NCBI RefSeq assembly: GCF_036231355.1
Contig: NZ_CP109496.1
Location: 3,658,001 to 3,722,000 of the forward strand
Source: Streptomyces sp. NBC_01431
GTDB taxonomy: Bacteria > Actinomycetota > Actinomycetes > Streptomycetales > Streptomycetaceae
Direction: 5' to 3'
Length of the DNA stretch: 64,000 nucleotides
The translations under genes and the position numbers were made by a program. Below, piece after piece: positions 42,815 to 50,642 of the stretch (position 1 is the first letter of the stretch; every line of letters starts with the position of its first letter). The notes under the pieces were generated by a model. It was not told the DNA's origin and ran no database searches. It saw nothing but the letters and a program-made list of their open reading frames with translations.

Positions 42815-43136
42815 GGCCTGACGCCCCCCATCGTTCTGGTTCTGGATTCCAGACCTTAGACCTGTGGGGATCAGGGGCCTATCCTCGGGCCACCCCGTGT
42901 TGGACCGGAAGCATCGATACCGGTCCTGACCTGTGGGTACGGCCGCCCGGTCGGGCAGGAACAGCAGCCCGGCGGCCAAGCCGGGCACAAGCCACCGTCC
43001 GGCCCCCACCAGGTGCGAGGCGCCCAAGCCCGTCCGGCCCCACCACGGGTGGCTCCGCCACACCTCCGGATGCGGCAGACTGGAAGTTTGCCCGCCCGCC
43101 CCAGGGTGGCCATCCGTCGGAAGGGACACGCCCCAG
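42815..43136. other. Divergent intergenic region (NfeD-like / XPB)
   Basis: 322 bp without a supported gene. GGACCGG (42902-42908) and CCGGTCC (42920-42926) form a 7-bp inverted repeat with an 11-bp centre, and TCTGG-ATT-CCAGA lies near 42842. Either could be an operator for the divergent promoters. Confidence 0.45.
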
Positions 43137-44780
43137 GTGAACGGACCCCTCATCGTCCAGTCAGACAAGACCCTGCTCCTGGAGGTCGACCACGAGCAGG
43201 CCGACGCCTGCCGTCGTGCCATCGCGCCGTTCGCGGAGCTGGAGCGGGCGCCCGAGCACATCCACACCTACCGGGTGACGCCGCTGGGCCTGTGGAACGC
43301 GCGGGCCGCCGGGCACGACGCCGAGCAGGTCGTCGACGCGCTGGTCGAGTTCTCGCGCTACCCGGTGCCGCACGCCCTGCTCGTGGACGTCGCCGAGACG
43401 ATGGCCCGCTACGGCCGCCTCACGCTGTCCAAGCACCCCGTGCACGGTCTCGTGCTGACCTCCACCGACCGGCCCGTACTCGAAGAGATCCTGCGGTCGA
43501 AGAAGGTCACCCCACTGGTCGGGGCGCGCATCGACGCCGACACGGTCGCCGTGCACCCCTCCGAGCGCGGCCAGATCAAGCAGACCCTGCTGAAGCTGGG
43601 CTGGCCGGCCGAGGACCTCGCCGGGTACGTCGACGGCGAGGCCCACCCCATCGAGCTCGCGGAGGACGGCTGGGCGCTGCGTCCGTACCAGAAGCAGGCC
43701 GTCGAGGGCTTCTGGCACGGCGGCAGCGGTGTGGTCGTGCTGCCCTGCGGCGCGGGCAAGACGCTGGTCGGCGCGGGCGCGATGGCCGAGGCGAAGGCGA
43801 CGACGCTCATCCTGGTCACCAACACGGTCTCGGCCCGCCAGTGGAAGCACGAGCTGGTGAAGCGCACCTCGCTGACCGAGGACGAGATCGGCGAGTACAG
43901 CGGGACGCGCAAGGAGATCCGGCCGGTCACGATCGCGACGTACCAGGTCCTCACGACCCGCCGCAAGGGCGTCTATCCGCACCTGGAGCTCTTCGACTCC
44001 CGCGACTGGGGCCTGATCGTCTACGACGAGGTGCATCTGCTGCCCGCGCCGGTCTTCAAGTTCACTGCCGACCTCCAGGCCCGCCGACGCCTCGGGCTGA
44101 CCGCGACGCTGGTGCGCGAGGACGGCCGCGAGTCGGACGTGTTCTCGCTGATCGGCCCCAAGCGGTTCGACGCGCCGTGGAAGGAGATCGAGGCGCAGGG
44201 CTACATCGCGCCCGCCGACTGCGTCGAGGTGCGGGTGAACCTCACGGACTCGGAGCGCCTCGCGTACGCCACCGCCGAGACGGAGGAGAAGTACCGCTTC
44301 TGTGCGACGACCGCGACGAAGCGCAAGGTGACGGAGGCGCTGGTACGGAAGTTCGCGGGCCAGCAGATCCTGGTCATCGGCCAGTACATCGACCAACTCG
44401 ACGAGCTGGGCGAGCACTTGAACGCGCCGGTGATCAAGGGTGAGACCTCCAACGCGCAGCGCGAGAAGCTCTTCGGCGCGTTCCGCGAGGGCGAGATCAG
44501 CGTGCTCGTGGTGTCGAAGGTCGCGAACTTCTCGATCGACCTGCCGGAGGCGACGGTCGCCATCCAGGTGTCGGGCACGTTCGGCTCCCGCCAGGAGGAG
44601 GCCCAGCGCCTGGGCCGCGTACTGCGCCCGAAGGCGGACGGCCACCAGGCGCACTTCTACTCGGTGGTGGCCCGCGACACCATCGACCAGGACTTCGCCG
44701 CCCACCGCCAGCGCTTCCTGGCCGAACAGGGCTACGCCTACCGGATCATGGACGCGGACGAACTCCTCGCGGACAGCTGA
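43137..44780 (+). CDS. DNA helicase, XPB family
   Basis: 547 aa SF2 helicase of the bacterial XPB type, a 3'-5' DNA unwinding motor. Walker A is P-C-G-A-G-K-T at about 201-207, the DEAD-box variant is Y-D-E-V-H near 295, motif III T-A-T near 323, and the C-terminal motor has Q-R-L-G-R-V-L-R-P near 490. An N-terminal domain of about 180 residues is also conserved in actinobacterial XPB. GTG 43137 follows GGAAGGGA. The last 43 bp overlap the 3' end of the convergent mannosyltransferase gene. Confidence 0.93.
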   Translation: MNGPLIVQSDKTLLLEVDHEQADACRRAIAPFAELERAPEHIHTYRVTPLGLWNARAAGHDAEQVVDALVEFSRYPVPHALLVDVAETMARYGRLTLSKHPVHGLVLTSTDRPVLEEILRSKKVTPLVGARIDADTVAVHPSERGQIKQTLLKLGWPAEDLAGYVDGEAHPIELAEDGWALRPYQKQAVEGFWHGGSGVVVLPCGAGKTLVGAGAMAEAKATTLILVTNTVSARQWKHELVKRTSLTEDEIGEYSGTRKEIRPVTIATYQVLTTRRKGVYPHLELFDSRDWGLIVYDEVHLLPAPVFKFTADLQARRRLGLTATLVREDGRESDVFSLIGPKRFDAPWKEIEAQGYIAPADCVEVRVNLTDSERLAYATAETEEKYRFCATTATKRKVTEALVRKFAGQQILVIGQYIDQLDELGEHLNAPVIKGETSNAQREKLFGAFREGEISVLVVSKVANFSIDLPEATVAIQVSGTFGSRQEEAQRLGRVLRPKADGHQAHFYSVVARDTIDQDFAAHRQRFLAEQGYAYRIMDADELLADS

Positions 44781-45898
44781 CCGGTCCGCTCCCCGGCGGC
44801 CACCCACCCCACCACCGCAAGCCCCATCAGTGCGTAGGGAGACGCCAACGGCTGTTGCCACAACGGGAGTTGGAGGTCGAGGTCGCCCGCGTGAGGCACC
44901 AGCCACAGGGTGCGGGCGGTGAAGACGACGGCGAGCGCGGCGGCCGTACGGGCATGCCCCTCGGCGGCCAGCAACGCGATCAGGGGAACGCACCACACCC
45001 AGTGGTGCGACCAGCTGATGGGCGAGATCAGCAGCGCGGTGAAGGCCGTCGCCACCAGCGCCCGGCGTTCATCGGCGCGGCGGGCGGCCCACAGCCCGGC
45101 GCCGCCGACGGCGAGAGCGCACACCGCCCACGCCGCGCCCGGCTCGGCGGTGTGCAGAAGCCGGGCGACGAGCCCTTGCAGTGACTGGTTGTCGACGATC
45201 CACGCCTTGCCGACCCGCCCCGTCTCGAAAAGCCGCCGGGTGAAGAACTCGACGCTGGCGCAAGGGAGTACGAGCGCGCCGACCAGCACGGTCACCCCGA
45301 ACCCGACGAGCGCGGTGGCGGCTTCCCGGCGAAGCCCACGGACCAGCAGACCCAGCACGAAGAACAGCGGCGTGATCTTGATTCCGGCGGCCACACCGAC
45401 CGCGAACCCCCTGCCGGCGGCGCCCGTGGGCCGGGACAGGTCCCAGAGTACGAGGCAGGCGAGCGCCAGGTTGACCTGCCCGAAGAGCAGCGTCTGGAAG
45501 ACGGGTTCCAGCCAAATTCCGGCGGCGGTCGCGGCAAGAACGTACGCGAGGCGCGGCTTCAGACCCGCGAAGCGGCAGGAGAGGTGGACCAGGAGCGCGA
45601 GCAGCGCGGCGTTGCCGACGACGAAGAGGGCCTTGAGGACCGGCAGCGGCAGCCAGGCGGTCGGCACGAACAGCAGGGCGGCGAACGGCGGGTAGGTGGC
45701 CGGCAGGTGCCACTCGGTGACGGTGAACCCGTAGAGATCGGTGCCGTGGACGACGGCCGCGCCCTCCGCCCGGTAGACCAGGGCGTCCGCCATGGGGATC
45801 CGCAGGGCGACGCAGAGCACGGCGAGCGCGGTGAGCGAAAGCGCGAGGACGGCGCTCGCCACCAGGGCGGGAATCGCGGAGTGTGGGCGTACGGTCAC
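44738..45898 (-). CDS. GT87/DUF2029 alpha-mannosyltransferase-like membrane protein
   Basis: 386 aa with about ten membrane segments. The motif H-G-T-D-L-Y-G-F-T near residue 45 and P-A-T-Y-P-P-F-A-A-L-L in the first extracytoplasmic loop match DUF2029 polyprenol-phosphate-mannose-dependent mannosyltransferases (PimE-like, GT87), which build cell-surface mannolipids or glycoproteins. The loop aspartate would be catalytic. GTG 45898 is chosen because TAGGGT lies 8 nt upstream on the minus strand. It overlaps the XPB 3' end by 43 bp. Confidence 0.88.
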   Translation of the reverse strand: MTVRPHSAIPALVASAVLALSLTALAVLCVALRIPMADALVYRAEGAAVVHGTDLYGFTVTEWHLPATYPPFAALLFVPTAWLPLPVLKALFVVGNAALLALLVHLSCRFAGLKPRLAYVLAATAAGIWLEPVFQTLLFGQVNLALACLVLWDLSRPTGAAGRGFAVGVAAGIKITPLFFVLGLLVRGLRREAATALVGFGVTVLVGALVLPCASVEFFTRRLFETGRVGKAWIVDNQSLQGLVARLLHTAEPGAAWAVCALAVGGAGLWAARRADERRALVATAFTALLISPISWSHHWVWCVPLIALLAAEGHARTAAALAVVFTARTLWLVPHAGDLDLQLPLWQQPLASPYALMGLAVVGWVAAGERTGQLSARSSSASMIR

Positions 45899-45912
45899 AC
45901 GAAGTGACCCTA
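45899..45912 (-). promoter_or_regulatory. Putative leaderless promoter of the mannosyltransferase gene
   Basis: TAGGGT (45912-45907) precedes GTG 45898 by 8 nt, at the leaderless-promoter spacing. No ribosome site is present. Confidence 0.5.
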
Positions 45913-45942
45913 GCGGGAAGGGGATTGCGAAGGACATCGGCG

Positions 45943-46050
45943 CTTGCGGCGCACACCCGCCTCAGTACTCGCGGTGCACATCCGCGCCAGTACTTACGGT
46001 GCTCGCACCCGCGTCAGCGCTTGCGGTGTACACCCGCCTCCTCCGCGTAC
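45943..46050 (+). repeat. 27-bp tandem repeat array (four units)
   Basis: Units at 45943, 45970, 45997 and 46024 keep an exact 27-bp phase with a CGGTGYRCAYMCGCG-like core. The last unit overlaps the 3' end of the 64-aa gene, so the array looks like repeated copying of that gene's end. Confidence 0.6.
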
Positions 46051-46208
46051 TCCCCGAGGACGACGACACGGAAGGCGGCGCCTGCCATGACCTTGGCGGC
46101 TCGGACCGCATTGCCGATCATGTGGGTACGGTGGGTCGTGGCGCCCGAGGCGGTGGCGCCTCTGGGGGGCCGGGCGGAGGGGGCTGGGGTGAAGGTCGCG
46201 GTACTCAT
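46014..46208 (-). CDS. Small basic protein, conserved hypothetical
   Basis: 64 aa. The N-terminus is Thr/Ala/Pro-rich, then T-H-M-I-G-N-A-V-R-A-A-K-V-M-A-G-A-A-F-R-V-V-V-L-G-E-Y forms an amphipathic helix and strand, with a basic end V-H-R-K-R. I recognise no domain. It is divergent from the SigJ-type sigma factor gene, with starts 137 bp apart, suggesting shared control. CATCAT lies 6 nt before the ATG, a possible leaderless start. Confidence 0.65.
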   Translation of the reverse strand: MSTATFTPAPSARPPRGATASGATTHRTHMIGNAVRAAKVMAGAAFRVVVLGEYAEEAGVHRKR

Positions 46209-46344
46209 GTATCCATGATGGATTCCGGACAACCCTGGCACATCGGTCCCCGGGCTGAGTCTGCCCACACCCCGCGTACTCCTTTGGTCCGACCCCAACC
46301 CCTACGGGGTATGAGCCCCGCGTCTCCACGGAGGAATGACGACG

Positions 46345-47268
46345 ATGGACGAACTCGCTTCCGGCGGCGGCGCCGACCACGAACACCTCGCCCGGCTCTT
46401 CGAGGAGCACCGCGGGCACCTGCGCGCGGTGGCGTACCGGATGCTCGGTTCGCTCAGCGAGGCCGAGGACGCCGTGCAGGAGGGCTGGTTGCGGGCCAGT
46501 CTCGCGGACAGCGGCGCGGTGGACAACATGGGCGGCTGGCTGACCACGATCGTCGGACGGGTCTGTCTGAACATGCTGCGTTCGCGCAGTGTGCGGCGTG
46601 AGGCGGCGCTCGACGTCGGGGACTACGAGACGGTCCATGTGCCGGATCCGGTGCTCGGCCGGGTGGACGTGGTCGACCCCGAACAGGAGGCGCTGCTGAC
46701 CGACTCGGTGGGCCTCGCGCTTCTGGTGGTCCTGGACACCCTGGCGCCCGCCGAGCGCCTCGCCTTCGTGCTGCACGACATGTTCGCGCTGCCCTTCGAG
46801 GACATCGCGCCAATCGTCGACCGGACGGCGGCGGCGACGCGTCAGCTGGCGAGCCGGGCGCGGCGCCGGGTGCAGGACCAGGGCGCTTCTCCCTCGACGG
46901 ACCGCGGGCGCCAGCGCGAGGTGGTCGACGCGTGGATCTCCGCCTCGCGGGCCGGCGACTTCGAGGCGCTGCTCGCCCTGCTCGACCCGGACGTGCTGCT
47001 GCGCGCGGACGCGGGGCTGCTGCCGGCGTCGAAGTTGGTGCGCGGTGCGCGCGCGGTGGCCGAACAGGCCCACACCTTCCGCAAGTTCGCGCCGTTCACC
47101 CGCCCGGTCCTGGTCAACGACATGCCGGGCATCGTCGCGGTGGTCGACGGCCGGTTGTACTCGGTGATGGCCTTCACGCTGGGCGAGGACGGCCGGATCA
47201 CGGAACTGAACATCCTGGCCGACCAGGAGCGCACGCCGAAGCTGGACGTCTCGTTCCTGACGGCCTGA
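46345..47268 (+). CDS. ECF sigma factor, SigJ/ECF41-like with SnoaL-type C-domain
   Basis: 307 aa. Region 2 is the H-L-A-R-L-F-E-E-H-R-G-H-L-R-A-V-A-Y-R-M-L-G-S helix, followed by the promoter-melting E-D-A-V-Q-E-G-W-L-R-A; region 4 spans A-P-A-E-R-L-A-F-V-L-H-D-M through T-A-A-A-T-R-Q-L-A-S-R-A-R-R-R. A fused SnoaL-like domain (about 190-305) ends the protein, the hallmark of SigJ/ECF41-type factors, where it controls activity in place of a separate anti-sigma. Start ATG 46345 has GGAGG at 10-nt spacing; ATG 46336 is too close to it. Confidence 0.9.
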   Translation: MDELASGGGADHEHLARLFEEHRGHLRAVAYRMLGSLSEAEDAVQEGWLRASLADSGAVDNMGGWLTTIVGRVCLNMLRSRSVRREAALDVGDYETVHVPDPVLGRVDVVDPEQEALLTDSVGLALLVVLDTLAPAERLAFVLHDMFALPFEDIAPIVDRTAAATRQLASRARRRVQDQGASPSTDRGRQREVVDAWISASRAGDFEALLALLDPDVLLRADAGLLPASKLVRGARAVAEQAHTFRKFAPFTRPVLVNDMPGIVAVVDGRLYSVMAFTLGEDGRITELNILADQERTPKLDVSFLTA

Positions 47269-47367
47269 CCTTGGGAGGTGCTGGGGCGGGCCCGGGGAAA
47301 AACCGCTCGCCCCGCACCCACCCCCCGGCTAAAATCCCCCCTCCGCCAAAACCGCCGGAGGCACCCC

Positions 47368-49416
47368 GTGCAGACGCACGACCCCAACGACCCCCTGCTC
47401 CGCGAGCGCACCCACCTCACCGACTCCCGCGCGGCGCTGCGCACCATGCGCGAGGACGTCCAGGCCCTGGACATCAAGGACGTCACCGCGAACTGGGTCA
47501 CCGCCGCCGTCCTCCAGCGCCAGATCGACGACCGCATCAAGGCCCTCGCCGACCTCTCCCACACCCCCCTCTTCTTCGGCCGTCTCGACTATCTCCACGC
47601 CCCCGGCGCCGACCTCGCCGAGGGGGCCGAGGGCGAGCGGTTCTACATCGGCCGACGGCACGTCCACGACGCCGACGGCGACCCGATGGTCATCGACTGG
47701 CGCGCGCCCGTCTCGCAGCCGTTCTACCGCGCCTCCAAGAAGGACCCGATGGACATCGGGCTGCGCCGCCGATTCGGCTACACCGGCGGCGAGTTGACGG
47801 CGTACGAGGACGAGCACCTCACCGACCCGACCGAGAGCGCGCGGACCAGCAAGCTCCTCCAGGCCGAGATCGAGCGCCCCCGCGTCGGCCCGATGCGCGA
47901 CATCGTGGCGACGATCCAGCCGGAGCAGGACGAGATCGTGCGGTCGGGTCTTTCCGGCAGCGTCTGCGTGCAAGGGGGGCCCGGCACCGGAAAGACCGCC
48001 GTCGGCCTGCACCGCGTCGCCTACCTCCTGTACGCCCACCGCGACCGCCTGGCCCGCACCGGCACCCTCGTCATCGGCCCGAACAAGTCCTTCCTGCACT
48101 ACATCGAGCAAGTCCTCCCGGCTCTGGGCGAGTTGGAGGTGAAGCAGGCCACGGTGGACGACCTCGTGTCGAAGGACGTCGAGGTACGCGGAGCCGACCC
48201 CGCCGAGTCCGCCGTCGTCAAGGGCGACGCCCGGATGGCCGAGGTGCTCCGCCGGGCCGTCTGGGCGCACGTCACCGTCCCCACCGAGCCCATCGTCGTG
48301 GTGCGCGGTTCGCGCCGCTGGCGCATTCCGGCGTACGAACTCGCCGAGATCGTCGAGCAGTTGAAGGACCGCGACATCCGGTACGGAGCCGCCCGCGAGG
48401 CGCTGCCGCAGCGGATCGCGCACACCGTTCTCGTACGGATGGAGCAGGCCGGGGAGGCCCCCGACGACCGCGTGCAGGACGCGGTGGCCCGCAACAGTGC
48501 CGTGAAGGCGGCCGTGAAGGAGATCTGGCCGCCGGTGGACCCGGCGAAGCTGGTCCTGCGGCTGCTGAACGAGCCCGAGTTCCTCGCCGCGCACGCCGAC
48601 GGCATCCTCACCGCCGACGAGCAGAAGGCGATCCTGGCCCCCAAGCCCGCCCGCAGTGTGAAGTCCGCGAAGTGGTCGGCGGCCGACGCCGTTCTGATCG
48701 ACGAGGCGAACGACCTGGTGGCCCGCACCCACTCGCTCGGCCACGTCGTCCTGGACGAGGCGCAGGACCTCTCCCCCATGCAGTACCGCGCGGTCGGCCG
48801 CCGCTGCACGACCGGTTCGGCGACGGTGCTCGGCGACCTGGCGCAGGGCACCACGCCCTGGGCGACGGCGAGTTGGGCCGAGGCGCTGCGTCACCTCGGC
48901 AAGGAGGAGGCGGTGGTCGAGGAGCTGACGGCCGGTTTCCGCGTACCGCGCGAGGTGATCGCGTACGCCTCGAAGCTACTGCCGTCGATCTCGCCGGGGC
49001 TCACGGCGGTGGAGTCGGTACGTGAGACGCCCGGCTCGCTCGACGTGCGCGAGTCGGCGGACCTGGACGCGGATGTGGTCGCGGCCTGCGTGGCGTCCCT
49101 CGTACACGAGGGCTCGATCGGCCTGATCGCGGCCGACGCCAGAATTCCCGTACTGGCAACGGCACTTGAGGAAGAGGGCCTGGCCTACCTCGCGCCCGGC
49201 GAGGAGACGACGGCCAAGTCCCGGCTGACCCTGGTCCCGGCCTCGCTGGCCAAGGGACTGGAGTACGACTACGTGGTCCTGGACGAGCCGGCCGCCGTGG
49301 TCGACGGCGAGCCCGACGAACGAACCGGCCTGCGCCGCCTGTACGTGGCCCTGACCCGCGCCGTCTCCGGCCTCACCGTCCTGCACGCGGCGCCGCTCCC
49401 GGCCCAGCTCGGGTAG
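47368..49416 (+). CDS. helR: HelD-family RNA polymerase-associated ATPase (HelR-like)
   Basis: 682 aa UvrD/Rep-like SF1 motor. Walker A is G-G-P-G-T-G-K-T-A near residues 201-209, and motif II is V-L-D-E-A-Q-D-L-S-P-M-Q-Y. The N-terminal coiled coil (about 5-80) and the following F-Y-I-G-R-R-H-V-H-D domain are the HelD arm that enters the RNA polymerase channels. HelR proteins recycle polymerase and displace rifampicin in Streptomyces. GTG 47368 follows GGAGG. A TAAAAT -10 box lies at about 47333. I do not see a canonical RAE inverted repeat. Confidence 0.8.
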   Translation: MQTHDPNDPLLRERTHLTDSRAALRTMREDVQALDIKDVTANWVTAAVLQRQIDDRIKALADLSHTPLFFGRLDYLHAPGADLAEGAEGERFYIGRRHVHDADGDPMVIDWRAPVSQPFYRASKKDPMDIGLRRRFGYTGGELTAYEDEHLTDPTESARTSKLLQAEIERPRVGPMRDIVATIQPEQDEIVRSGLSGSVCVQGGPGTGKTAVGLHRVAYLLYAHRDRLARTGTLVIGPNKSFLHYIEQVLPALGELEVKQATVDDLVSKDVEVRGADPAESAVVKGDARMAEVLRRAVWAHVTVPTEPIVVVRGSRRWRIPAYELAEIVEQLKDRDIRYGAAREALPQRIAHTVLVRMEQAGEAPDDRVQDAVARNSAVKAAVKEIWPPVDPAKLVLRLLNEPEFLAAHADGILTADEQKAILAPKPARSVKSAKWSAADAVLIDEANDLVARTHSLGHVVLDEAQDLSPMQYRAVGRRCTTGSATVLGDLAQGTTPWATASWAEALRHLGKEEAVVEELTAGFRVPREVIAYASKLLPSISPGLTAVESVRETPGSLDVRESADLDADVVAACVASLVHEGSIGLIAADARIPVLATALEEEGLAYLAPGEETTAKSRLTLVPASLAKGLEYDYVVLDEPAAVVDGEPDERTGLRRLYVALTRAVSGLTVLHAAPLPAQLG

Positions 49417-49485
49417 CCCGGGGCGGCCACACCGGACGTCGGCGGCCTCGCGGGCAACCGGCCCGCGGGACGGCCGCAGGCGCCG

Positions 49486-49517
49486 CCTGGCCTGAGCGAG
49501 CCCCCGGTCAGGCCAGG
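49486..49517. terminator. Stem-loop between HelR and the secreted-protein gene
   Basis: CCTGGCCTGA (49486-49495) pairs perfectly with TCAGGCCAGG (49508-49517). The right arm covers the last codons and stop of the convergent gene. Confidence 0.6.
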
Positions 49518-49966
49518 GGTGCCCGGGAGGCGACCACGATCGGGTACGACGTGTCGCGAGGCGTTCCGGGTGGGGTGTTGGCCGTGTAGTGCACGTGCAG
49601 GACGCTGTAGTACGACTGGCCTTCGTGGCCCGGCCTGGGGCGCACGGTGTCAAGGCGCACGGTCACGGGGTAGGAGTGGAAGCGGCCGGCGGCACAGTAG
49701 GGCCGGCAGTCGTTCACCATGTCCAGGCCTGCGGCCGCGGCCGATGCCGGCCCCCACTGTGTCCAGCGCAGGGAGACGAGGCCGTTGTTTCCGTCACCGC
49801 AGGCGATCAGATAGCTGCCGGGCCGGACCTGGGAGTTCCCGGAGCAGTCGACCGCGACGGTGGGGGGGTCGCCGGGTCGCTCCTCGCCCGCGGCCGGCCC
49901 AACGGCTGCGGCCAGAGCCACCACCGCGCCGATGAGAGCTGCCGCCTTGGCCTTCTGCCGTCGCAT
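49508..49966 (-). CDS. Small secreted protein of unknown function
   Basis: 152 aa. A Sec signal peptide (about 1-27) is followed by a mature chain with four cysteines in the order C-S-G-N, I-A-C-G-D-G, D-C-R-P-Y-C, which may form two disulfides. The motif G-S-Y-L-I-A-C-G-D-G-N-N-G-L-V-S-L-R-W-T-Q-W-G-P-A-S-A is a widespread Streptomyces secreted-protein signature of unknown function. The ATG is supported by GAGGAGCGG. A second Cys-rich small frame is directly upstream. Confidence 0.85.
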   Translation of the reverse strand: MRRQKAKAAALIGAVVALAAAVGPAAGEERPGDPPTVAVDCSGNSQVRPGSYLIACGDGNNGLVSLRWTQWGPASAAAAGLDMVNDCRPYCAAGRFHSYPVTVRLDTVRPRPGHEGQSYYSVLHVHYTANTPPGTPRDTSYPIVVASRAPLA

Positions 49967-49975
49967 GTCCGCTCC

Positions 49976-50164
49976 TCAGCCATTTCGGAACACATCACTC
50001 AGCCACTTCACGGCCCGTCTCGCAACCGCTTCAGAACACGTCACTCGAAGCGAGTACGCCGCGAGGGTGTCGTCCCGGCACAGTTCCCATTGTCCGCATC
50101 CCTCCCCACATCGCGACCGCACGGCGAGCACCACGGTTGCGAGTGGGCGCCGGGCGCCGCGCAC
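49976..50164 (-). CDS. Possible 62-aa Cys-containing secreted/hypothetical protein
   Basis: GTG 50164 opens a 62-aa frame with a weakly hydrophobic start and four cysteines (R-C-G-E-G-C-G, L-C-R-D-D, V-T-C-S-E-A). Its end (S-L-R-V-T-C-S-E-A-V-A-R-R-A-V-K-W) resembles a pattern seen in small Streptomyces secreted proteins. It ends 9 bp before the 152-aa secreted-protein gene. The ribosome site is poor and the signal weak, so it may be a non-gene. Confidence 0.4.
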   Translation of the reverse strand: MRGARRPLATVVLAVRSRCGEGCGQWELCRDDTLAAYSLRVTCSEAVARRAVKWLSDVFRNG

Positions 50165-50166
50165 GC

Positions 50167-50514
50167 CTAGTACGGCAGCGACTTCACCAGCGCGTCGAGG
50201 AGCCCCGGGAACCGCGCCTCAAGGTCCTCGCGGCGTAGCCGCACGTAGCGGTTGCGGCCGACGACGCGGGTGGAGGTGACCCCGGCTTCGCGCATGATCC
50301 GCATGTGGTGCGAGACGGTCGACTTGTGCAGGTGGCCGAGGCCGAGCGCGTCCGGGGCACAGCTGTACTGCTCGCCGTCCGAGTACACCTTGAGCAGCCA
50401 CAATCGCACCGGGTCACCCAGCGCGTGCAGCACCTTCACCAGCTCGATGTCGGCCGTGCCGGGCTGCGGAAGCCGCTCGCCTGCGTCGGGGTCCTGCGCC
50501 TTCTCCTCCACCAT
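50167..50514 (-). CDS. ArsR family transcriptional regulator
   Basis: 115 aa winged helix. The recognition region is A-L-G-L-G-H-L-H-K-S-T-V-S-H-H-M-R-I-M-R-E-A-G-V near residues 55-78, typical of ArsR dimers. No cysteine pair of the classical metal site is present, apart from a single Cys near residue 50, so it may sense a non-metal signal. ATG 50514 is preferred since GGGGAGAG lies 8 nt before it. Two GTTTGA...TCAAAC palindromes lie between it and the divergent MFS gene and are probably its operators. Confidence 0.9.
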   Translation of the reverse strand: MVEEKAQDPDAGERLPQPGTADIELVKVLHALGDPVRLWLLKVYSDGEQYSCAPDALGLGHLHKSTVSHHMRIMREAGVTSTRVVGRNRYVRLRREDLEARFPGLLDALVKSLPY

Positions 50515-50541
50515 GCCCGCACTCTCCCCTCCCCTAAAATT

Positions 50542-50559
50542 GTTTGACAACTATCAAAC
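50542..50559. promoter_or_regulatory. ArsR operator 1
   Basis: GTTTGA (50542-50547) and TCAAAC (50554-50559) with a 6-bp centre. It overlaps TTGACA (50544-50549), a consensus -35 box. With a 16-bp spacer this reaches TATTCT (50566-50571), the likely promoter of the MFS gene. Confidence 0.65.
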
Positions 50560-50586
50560 GACCCCTATTCTACGAGGGACCGTTTC

Positions 50587-50604
50587 GTTTGACATGCGTC
50601 AAAC
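50587..50604. promoter_or_regulatory. ArsR operator 2
   Basis: GTTTGAC (50587-50593) and GTCAAAC (50598-50604) form a 7-bp inverted repeat, 45 bp from the centre of operator 1, in the leader of the MFS gene. Confidence 0.65.
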
Positions 50605-50642
50605 CATTCTCGCACCGCGCTGCCCGTGGAAGGGGACCACCC

